Shown here piece after piece: positions 7,601-12,055 of a stretch of 12,055 nucleotides of DNA. The notes under the pieces were generated by a model. It saw only the letters and a list, made by a program, of their open reading frames with translations. It was not told the DNA's origin and did no database searches. The stretch lies in assembly GCA_016256075.1 (NCBI GenBank), contig SDVU01000591.1:1-12055 (forward strand), given 5' to 3'. The position numbers and the translations under genes were made by a program. Positions within the stretch are counted from its first letter, which is position 1. Every line of letters begins with the position of its first letter. This DNA is from Dictyocoela muelleri (taxonomy: Eukaryota > Microsporidia).

Positions 7601-10285
7601 AATTATTATTTTAGAAATTATTTTTAATAATGCTTTTGAATATTCTTTATGGAAAAAAAAGAGAAGCTCGGGTGTTATACTTTTGTTGTTGATAGAATCT
7701 GCTGCTTTTAATCGTAATAATTCAATGAAGAATAAATTTGTTATTTGGTGATGAGAGATATATGCATGATTGTTTAATTTTCTTTCAAATTCATGAATAT
7801 TTATTTTTTTGAATTCTATGAAGGTTGTCATTTCTGTGTTCTCATTTGGTTTAATTTTGTTATTCTTAAGATAATTAGTATCGCTGTTTTTCTTAAAATG
7901 ATTATTATCGTTGTTATTCTTAAAATGATTAATATTGTCATCATTATAGTTTTCAATTTTACAATTTTTGACACTTTTAATTTCTCGGAATTCATTTTTT
8001 AAATTAACCATCAAACATGATAAATCAAAATCTTTCATTTCTAAATTTTTAATTTTGTCTAAAAAATCTTCATTAGATATTTCAGCTGTTGCTGAACTTC
8101 GATAATTTTTCATATTCTGAATTGTTAGGTATAGTTCTAAAAAATAACTTTTGGTGATTCTTTTAAATAGATTTTTAGGTTTATCAATCCTATGATCATT
8201 ATAATTACCAATTTCCTGATCAACTTCATTATAATCATCATTTATTCCCTCCATCTCACGATAATCAACAAAATCGTTAATTAAAAATTCTAAATAATTA
8301 GTACGGCCTCTCATAACAACCTCTTCACCTATCGTTTTTATCCCACTATTCGAGAAATGTAAATCAGTCGCAAGTGTAGAATCATTAAACTCTTCTTTTT
8401 TATATTCATCATTTAGGTTTTTAAAAAGAATTGATGTGTATCGCTTGAGTGTTTCTTTTTTATTCTTCAAGAGTGGATAGGTCATGTTGATTAGTTGTTT
8501 TGTCAGTTTTAGAATTTCTTCTTTTTCTTCGATGAAAATGTTTTGCATGAGGTAAGAAAATATTTTTAAAAGTGAATGATCATCAATTAAATTGTTTTCA
8601 AAGTTAATATTATCTTTATCAATAGGATTGATTGGATTATCATTCAGATCAATCGTTTTATTAATCAAGTTATTATTTTCATTTATAAATTCATTTTTAA
8701 AATTCTTAAATATTGAAATAAACAGGACTAAAATTGATTTTCTAACATCGTGAATTGGAGATCTAAAACATGGAAATAAATATTGAATATTATTTCTTAA
8801 TGATACCTGAAAATCATCATTATCATCAGAAGATTTATAAGACTTAGAAGATTTATATTCATGGTTTTTCTCTTTATCAGATTTATAAATCTCTGATAGT
8901 AATAAAATAATACTTGTCTTCGATAAAGATATATCTTGACTGGTTTTTATATCATTCCAGCACTGCCCAACAATATTAATTTTTAATTGATTGGTCATAA
9001 GTGGCACTAATTTAATTAAAATATTTGCCGAATTGTATCTGACATCTTCATCTTGTGAGTTGATTAGGGGTGATAAAATTGTTATAAGTTGTTCCTTTTC
9101 GATGATAGTAAGTTCGGGGAATAGTTGGTCGATACAAAGCAGACCACTAATTAGTACTTGCCAGTCGTTGTTTTTTAGGAGGTTGAAGATTGATTGGGTT
9201 AGTTTTATTTTTGTTTTTTGATCTTTTATGAGTGGGTAAAGTAATTTTAAGAGGAATGCGGCTGCTTCACGAACTGGCGCTGATGATTGATCTGAGATAA
9301 AATCGCTGAATTTATCAAAATACAAAATTTCAAGTATGTTTTTTATCAACAAATCAGGAAGAGTGATTGTGAAATAGATTTGTTGTTCTTTGGTTGTTTT
9401 GATATTATTTTGATTAATATTGTTTTGATTATCATTGTTTTGATCATCATTGTTTTGATAATCATTGTTTTGATCATTATTGTTTTGATCATCATTGTTT
9501 TGATTATCATTTTTATTATCACTTTCAACAATCTTTTTACTTTCATTATTCTTTTTACTTTCATCATCATTTATTTGACTACCACTGAGCAACGCGCAGA
9601 AAGCTAAAAAACTTCCATGTCTTTTAAACCAATGAGGTGACAACATATTCATCTCGAGATGTTTAAAAAAATCATTCGTGTTGTTAACAACAGATTCTTG
9701 TTTTTGAGTTTTAACTTTTGAAATAATTTTTAATCTTTTGTTTTGATGTCTTTTTCTATTCAGGTGGTGATTTGTTTCCTCTCCTTCTTCGTTATTCCGT
9801 TTATGCTTATTATTAAATTTATGTTCTTCATTATTTTTAAAATTATGCAATTCATTATTAATTTTAATAATCCCCTCATTAATATCATTCTTTGTTACCA
9901 ATTCCTCGCTGCAAAACTGATTTTCAACGCCAATTTTCATTTTTATTGTTTTTATTTGAGTTTCCATATCAACAGCATCGCCTACATATTCAGATCCATC
10001 AGATCCCAAATAAAAAAAATGTTTTTCATTCTCAACAATTGATGGTAACCTGAAATTAGGAACTTTGAGATCGATGAATCGTGCAATTGCTGATAAAATT
10101 TTTGAACCATTCTTTCGATTATCAGTGTTTTCGCTGGTAAGTAATGTGTAGATTTTTATTAAGATGAAATCGAGATAATCTGTGTATTCTATTAGTTGGT
10201 CTGTTAGGGTGGAAGTTGCATATGCTTTTAAGTGTTTGTTAGGGTTGGTTGTTATTGTGTTGAGTAGCTTTTCAAGTTTTTGCAT
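4607..10285 (-). CDS. MOT1: Mot1/BTAF1-like TBP-associated Snf2-family ATPase
   Basis: Single 1892-codon frame without introns, stop TAA at 4609-4607; length close to yeast Mot1 (1867). Family role: the ATPase binds TATA-binding protein through N-terminal HEAT repeats and strips it from DNA, in the nucleus. Visible landmarks: N-terminal helical repeats from residue 1; the conserved HEAT blocks LSPHWFKRHG (about 213-222), SAPVREAAAFLL (about 335-345) and QDEDVRYNSANIL; the Snf2 domain from LRNYQIKGIEW (about 1270). Motif I is DDMGLGKT with Lys1301, motif II DEGH at 1497-1500 (the Mot1 form of DExH), motif III LTGTPIQN at 1524-1531. Then RRLKSEVLKDLPEK, the second lobe from about 1720 with ILDGT, TTSIGGLGLNL and RAHRLGQ at 1822-1828, and the C-terminal VVSQQNSS and LLDNF blocks typical of this subfamily. 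Asn/Asp/Lys-rich insertions (about 260-294, 986-1029, 1149-1232, 1316-1359, 1402-1474) break the domains but miss all motifs. Start chosen because the family N-terminus begins here, preceded by the CCCC box. Confidence 0.95.
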   Translation of the reverse strand: MQKLEKLLNTITTNPNKHLKAYATSTLTDQLIEYTDYLDFILIKIYTLLTSENTDNRKNGSKILSAIARFIDLKVPNFRLPSIVENEKHFFYLGSDGSEYVGDAVDMETQIKTIKMKIGVENQFCSEELVTKNDINEGIIKINNELHNFKNNEEHKFNNKHKRNNEEGEETNHHLNRKRHQNKRLKIISKVKTQKQESVVNNTNDFFKHLEMNMLSPHWFKRHGSFLAFCALLSGSQINDDESKKNNESKKIVESDNKNDNQNNDDQNNNDQNNDYQNNDDQNNDNQNNINQNNIKTTKEQQIYFTITLPDLLIKNILEILYFDKFSDFISDQSSAPVREAAAFLLKLLYPLIKDQKTKIKLTQSIFNLLKNNDWQVLISGLLCIDQLFPELTIIEKEQLITILSPLINSQDEDVRYNSANILIKLVPLMTNQLKINIVGQCWNDIKTSQDISLSKTSIILLLSEIYKSDKEKNHEYKSSKSYKSSDDNDDFQVSLRNNIQYLFPCFRSPIHDVRKSILVLFISIFKNFKNEFINENNNLINKTIDLNDNPINPIDKDNINFENNLIDDHSLLKIFSYLMQNIFIEEKEEILKLTKQLINMTYPLLKNKKETLKRYTSILFKNLNDEYKKEEFNDSTLATDLHFSNSGIKTIGEEVVMRGRTNYLEFLINDFVDYREMEGINDDYNEVDQEIGNYNDHRIDKPKNLFKRITKSYFLELYLTIQNMKNYRSSATAEISNEDFLDKIKNLEMKDFDLSCLMVNLKNEFREIKSVKNCKIENYNDDNINHFKNNNDNNHFKKNSDTNYLKNNKIKPNENTEMTTFIEFKKINIHEFERKLNNHAYISHHQITNLFFIELLRLKAADSINNKSITPELLFFFHKEYSKALLKIISKIIIKRFNNYQLELLLIFFVKTMPRSLNSFFEVLKDNFFNFKNVFEYSKVMNNRFLFYSTVVEHFKEKEKFNFIFYDCLKEIELITDESYNNLKNINNHNNIKNINNKNNNIYHININNINHINNHINNNISLNNIAYCKNILKYFITEWKYNEIIVELILSKLNISNSNELEFILSYLDFIVDIHDHSFNVLFVRPLLKIIKFTGNIMAMSILSKIISTLQFKLNYRIENFENHGNYRDKKEDKKDNNKNINKDKNNNDNNKDYSNDFNNDDINDINKDYSNDINKDYSNDINKDYSDDINKDDSNDINKDYSNDINKGYSNDINKGYSNDINKGINDIDNINISLIKQIIHEKSIVEQLYDPEKLHKIKISPLKVKLRNYQIKGIEWINFLRVFGVNGILADDMGLGKTVQVLGYLESVYKNYLDCVKNDKDDIYDKDNIYDKNSKNEFYDDLKDEFNNDHHLTSIVICPSSLIDHWINEIKNMTNLIIGIPYRKNKNQSFEELFESGYQERSNNKFDKNKTSNENIINKIKNRFTMINNNKICGIDNKICDINSINNNINSINNSINNKNNNLKMKIIITSYESFRSDYELFIKKKFFYLIIDEGHILRNRETLIYKRLSLINSTNKLILTGTPIQNSVDDLFSLFNFLMPGYLGDKKYFNSYYLKSINQGKDSRASENDVNRMDCRIKELHKKVLPFIMRRLKSEVLKDLPEKVIKDVLVELSSKQRILYDSICCQGSDHEEYKINEYSHKDIHDYQNDLNNDDLNNSCNNITKNILKSIPSKEQITYGNIKKSSFKRISEQLRICSLTDDIYNSCKISALNELIKIFGAEEMTNKILIFCQLKTSISAIKRFLEENYKNLGILILDGTIPSKKRQSVVDMFFKSNYQVLLLTTSIGGLGLNLTCADTVIFFEHDWNPFNDLQAMDRAHRLGQKKVVNVFRIICKDTIEEDVMSLQNFKVFVANCVVSQQNSSVGSMDLHNLLDNFEVENGNKKRNE
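6587..6826 (-). repeat. 24-bp coding minisatellite, 10 units
   Basis: Ten contiguous 24-base units start at 6587, 6611 and every 24 bases to 6803; the plus-strand consensus is ATTAATATCATTACTATAAT plus CTTT. In the Mot1 frame each unit codes eight residues, consensus NDINKDYS (about residues 1154-1233), between the HEAT region and the ATPase. The period is a multiple of 3, so copy number can change without a frameshift. The repeat also leaves other frames on both strands open, which explains incidental long frames here. A degenerate extension continues to about 6890. Confidence 0.9.
7195..7335 (-). repeat. Asn/Ile/His-rich low-complexity coding stretch
   Basis: Codes an Asn/Ile/His-rich run (about residues 986-1029, pieces such as NINNKNNNIYHININN) within the helical-repeat half of the Mot1-like protein. 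It is built from AAT/ATT triplet-like slippage and has no fixed period. It is probably a disordered linker between helices. Confidence 0.7.
9404..9508 (-). repeat. 15-bp coding minisatellite, 7 units
   Basis: Seven units of 15 bases (plus-strand consensus ATTGTTTTGATCATC) from 9404 to 9508, the first degenerate. They encode five-residue repeats of the type NNDDQ/NNDNQ at about residues 260-294 of the Mot1-like protein, between the block LSPHWFKRHG and the block APVRE. The array is frame-preserving and hydrophilic, so it is likely a disordered, solvent-exposed loop. Confidence 0.85.
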
Positions 10286-10291
10286 TTGGGG
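10286..10291 (-). promoter_or_regulatory. CCC-type box at the Mot1 start codon
   Basis: On the minus strand the start reads ATCACCCCAAATG: four C at positions -6 to -3 before the ATG, the only C run in an otherwise A/T leader. Microsporidian genes are known to carry a CCC-like (or GGG-like) motif immediately upstream of the ATG, with very short 5' untranslated leaders. This supports both the chosen start and the microsporidian reading. Confidence 0.6.
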
Positions 10292-10305
10292 TGATGATTT
10301 TTTTT

Positions 10306-10314
10306 GTTTATATA
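10306..10314 (-). promoter_or_regulatory. TATA-like box of the Mot1-like gene
   Basis: TATATAAAC on the minus strand, 21-29 bases upstream of the ATG, a spacing expected if transcription starts at or near the CCCC box. In DNA this AT-rich a TATA match alone is weak; the spacing is what makes it plausible. Confidence 0.4.
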
Positions 10315-10315
10315 T

Positions 10316-10560
10316 TTTTAAATTGCATAAATTAAAATTTATTTTAATTGATATTTATTATTATTATTAATTTTAATTTTTGTCAAATCACTAAATGATT
10401 AATACCCTTGAACGTATATTAAGTATCATGGTTTGAATTAATTTAAAGCCATTTTAATAAATAATTGGGAATGACATTAAGCGGTCAATAAGTATAGAAA
10501 TATAGTATTAATATACAGTTGTTCTTGTGTTGTATAGCTGATTGATAATGGAAAAATCTT
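10316..10560. other. AT-rich upstream intergenic sequence
   Basis: Nothing coding. It includes a short (ATT)n run near 10350-10368 and otherwise low-complexity A/T sequence upstream of the Mot1-like promoter. Confidence 0.4.
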
Positions 10561-10800
10561 TTATAGTATAACACGAAACCTATGCGGGTATGATGCGGTT
10601 ATACATATAGGCAAGAACATTAAAGGATGTAATATTCTTTGGAAGCGTGGATTGTCTTATTATTGTTGACACGTTTTAAAACATAATTCACGTACACAAC
10701 TGTCCCCTAGTATGTTAGGACTGATATATTAATTAAAAAAAGTATAAAGGTGCTGGTTAAACCCTACTGTGGTAGTCATTTCGGATATTTTAAACATAAA
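10561..10800. other. GC-richer intergenic block, unassigned
   Basis: About 240 bases with more G+C than the flanks (for example CCTATGCGGGTATGATGCGG near 10579 and ACTGTCCCCTAGTATG near 10700) and no open frame. The segment ends with AACCCTACTGT (10760-10770), which matches the outer end of the pogo-like element but is not followed by TA. It could be an RNA gene or repeat debris; I recognise neither. Confidence 0.3.
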
Positions 10801-10948
10801 ATATAAAATTCAAAAAATATATGATTAAAAATCACTAATGAAAATTTCATAGATCAATGAAGGCAATTTATTTTAAAAATTTAAACAATATAAAAAAGCT
10901 TTATTATATATAAGTAAATTTATTGTTGATATTTTTTTAAATAAATTT

Positions 10949-11018
10949 ACACCAACCGGGAATCGAACCCGGACTTTAAGCTTGGGAAGCTCATGTACTA
11001 CCACTGTACTATTGGTGT
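10949..11018 (-). tRNA. tRNA-Gly (anticodon CCC)
   Basis: A complete 70-base cloverleaf without intron; reads GGG codons. The acceptor arms ACACCAA and TTGGTGT pair at all seven positions. The D stem is GTAC/GTAC around AGTGGTA, with the invariant GG. The anticodon stem TGAGC/GCTTA (one G-T pair) holds the loop TTCCCAA, giving anticodon CCC. The T arm CCGGG TTCGAAT CCCGG is perfect and includes the B box. The 3' CCA is not encoded, as is normal for eukaryotic nuclear genes. The nearest minus-strand T run that could stop RNA polymerase III is T6 at 10897-10892, about 50 bases downstream, which is further than usual. Confidence 0.95.
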
Positions 11019-11177
11019 AAAATTTACATTTTACACATATTTAAAATCGATTTTATAAAAAAAAATAAAAACAGATATTATCAATATTTTCGCTTATATT
11101 TTTATAATTTGAAAATTATAATCAGTTTTATATCATCAATATTATTGATTATAGTTGTAAAAGATTTCATAAATCGA

Positions 11178-11263
11178 AAGGTCGGTTTTAAAGGCTATTG
11201 GGTATGTGATTTACACTTTTGAATGTGGTATTAAAGTATAGAGGTTCGAATCCCCTTGACTTC
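11178..11263 (+). pseudogene. tRNA-like sequence with B box, probably degenerate
   Basis: GAGGTTCGAATCCCC (11241-11255) is an intact B box/T-arm, with 4 of 5 stem pairs. The flanking AAGGTCG (11178) and TGACTTC (to 11263) pair at 6 of 7 positions counting G-T, which gives an 86-base span like a long-arm tRNA (Ser/Leu type). However, I cannot find a proper A box, D stem or anticodon stem. It may be a decayed tRNA, an unusual intron-containing tRNA, or a chance B box. Lies about 160 bases from the tRNA-Gly gene. Confidence 0.3.
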
Positions 11264-11505
11264 ACTTTATTAAATAATTGGAATTAAAAATAAGTGGGTA
11301 ATAACTTTATAATTATAGCGTTGAATGTAATAGGCATACAGCAAGTTGAAAAGAGTCAAAGAAGTATAAAAAAGAAGATGTAAAATATAAAAGAAGTTCA
11401 TTTGTTTTAAGTATATAGCTTTTTGGCTGCAGTTGGCAAAGATGAATGAGATGTTTTGTTATTTGTGATTTAGGATATATAAGAAAACGAAAGTAAATAA
11501 ACATG
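11264..11505. other. intergenic sequence, nothing recognised
   Basis: AT-rich DNA with a 63-codon minus-strand frame (11504-11313) that lacks any recognisable motif and looks like chance. No repeats were seen. Confidence 0.4.
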
Positions 11506-11801
11506 ATTTGGTTCTACTCTGTTCAGACTACCCCAATTTTTTCCAAAAAAGAGAAAGAAAGGTATTATAAAGCATATTTTTAAATGGTAAACTCTGAAAT
11601 GCGTGCATTTTTCTATAAAAATAATTATATTATATTTTCTTAATTTATTTCAGCTAAATTAAGAAATATAATATAATTATTTATTTTTATGGAAAAATGC
11701 ACGCATTTCAGAGTTTACCATATAAAAATATGTTTTATCATACCATTTTTTTCCTTTTTTTGGAAAAAAATTCGGGTCGTCTTAACGGAGTAGAACTAAA
11801 T
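11506..11801. mobile_element. foldback (long palindrome) MITE
   Basis: A near-perfect inverted repeat of 296 bases: left arm 11506-11647, right arm 11655-11801, loop only TTTCAGC (11648-11654). Both outer ends read ATTTRGTTCTACTC inward. The inner halves are almost identical (for example GGTAAACTCTGAAATGCGTG in both arms); the outer 60 bases have more substitutions and a few indels. No coding capacity. No clear target duplication is visible at the edges, so the superfamily cannot be set; foldback MITEs derived from several DNA transposons have this shape. If transcribed it would form a long double-stranded RNA stem. Confidence 0.85.
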
Positions 11802-11921
11802 TTTCAATGTTTTTTTAGAATTTTTACCCTTAAGGTTTTAAATTATAGTATAGCAAATTAAATTAATTGACGGCCGATTGAGTTATTTTTAAGATCTATT
11901 GAATGTCATGGAATAAATAAA

Positions 11922-11960
11922 TTGGTTCTCAAACGGGTTAGAGACCCCTCTGCAAATTTG
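11922..11960 (+). repeat. possible hAT-type terminal sequence
   Basis: TTGGTTCTCAAACGGGTTAG (11922-11941) followed by AGACCCCTCTGCAAATTTG resembles the terminal sequence of Charlie-like hAT elements (CAGNGGTTCTCAAAC followed by an AGACCCC block), but it lacks the leading CAG. The inverse partner is not seen before the window ends 95 bases later. Weak. Confidence 0.3.
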
Positions 11961-12055
11961 AAAATCTTAATTGGTAAGAGCATAGAGTATGTTTCTTATT
12001 TTAAATAAGTGTAAAATCTCGAGATAAATCTAAATATATAATTAATATAAAAAAT

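Noticed and set aside
4607-10285. Introns hidden in the low-complexity parts of the Mot1-like gene
   Set aside because: The segments are in frame, lack stops, are codon-multiple in length where repetitive, and no clear splice signals flank them; a continuous frame is the simpler reading.
10760-10770. AACCCTACTGT, identical to the outer end of the pogo-like element
   Set aside because: It is not followed by the TA expected at a pogo insertion and the similarity stops after about 11 bases.
11313-11504. 63-codon minus-strand frame
   Set aside because: No motif, no CCC box before the start, ordinary length for chance; left out as a gene.
11960-12035. TTGGTAAGAGCATAG resembling a tRNA D-arm
   Set aside because: No acceptor pairing, no anticodon stem and no proper B box (AAATCTCGAGATAAATC only); chance similarity likely.

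Overview
The window is about 12 kb of very AT-rich DNA (roughly a fifth to a quarter G+C by eye). It reads as eukaryotic nuclear DNA from a small, intron-poor genome. One intronless gene of 5.7 kb encodes a full-length Mot1/BTAF1-type Snf2 ATPase. A CCCC block sits 3-6 bases before its ATG and a TATA-like box lies about 21-29 bases upstream. A cytosolic-type tRNA-Gly is also present. The short promoter with a C-run at the start codon, the absence of introns and the relics of several DNA-transposon families fit a transposon-rich microsporidian best. That assignment is inference; another AT-rich fungus or protist is not excluded, and no genus can be named from the sequence alone.

Layout. 1-1196 (minus): the 5' two thirds of a decayed pogo/Tigger-type transposon, running off the left edge. 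1199-2184 (plus): a decayed Mutator-like (MULE) transposase whose N-terminal part is missing exactly where the pogo element ends, so the pogo element seems to have inserted into it. 2185-2622: hairpins only. 2623-3424: a non-coding element made of two related inverted-repeat units, with outer ends starting GGTACT and an 8-bp AAAAAATA duplication, which resembles a Merlin-type MITE dimer. 3425-4606: intergenic DNA with a 24-bp tandem repeat containing TATCCGGATA, a 26-bp-arm hairpin, and a GC-richer block with no assigned function. 4607-10285 (minus): the Mot1-like gene. 10286-10948: promoter and unassigned intergenic DNA. 10949-11018 (minus): tRNA-Gly(CCC). 11178-11263: a doubtful tRNA-like sequence with a B box. 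11506-11801: a nearly perfect 296-bp foldback element. 11922-11960: a short stretch resembling a hAT terminal sequence.

How it fits together. The host functions seen are transcription control (Mot1 displaces TATA-binding protein from DNA) and translation (tRNA-Gly). Everything else recognisable is transposon debris or simple repeat. The Mot1 protein carries long Asn/Asp/Lys/Ile-rich insertions, two of them encoded by in-frame minisatellites (24 bp and 15 bp), placed between conserved blocks and not inside motifs. No clearly new biological system was found. The most notable items are the nested transposons, the foldback and dimeric MITEs, and the coding minisatellites in an otherwise conserved essential gene.
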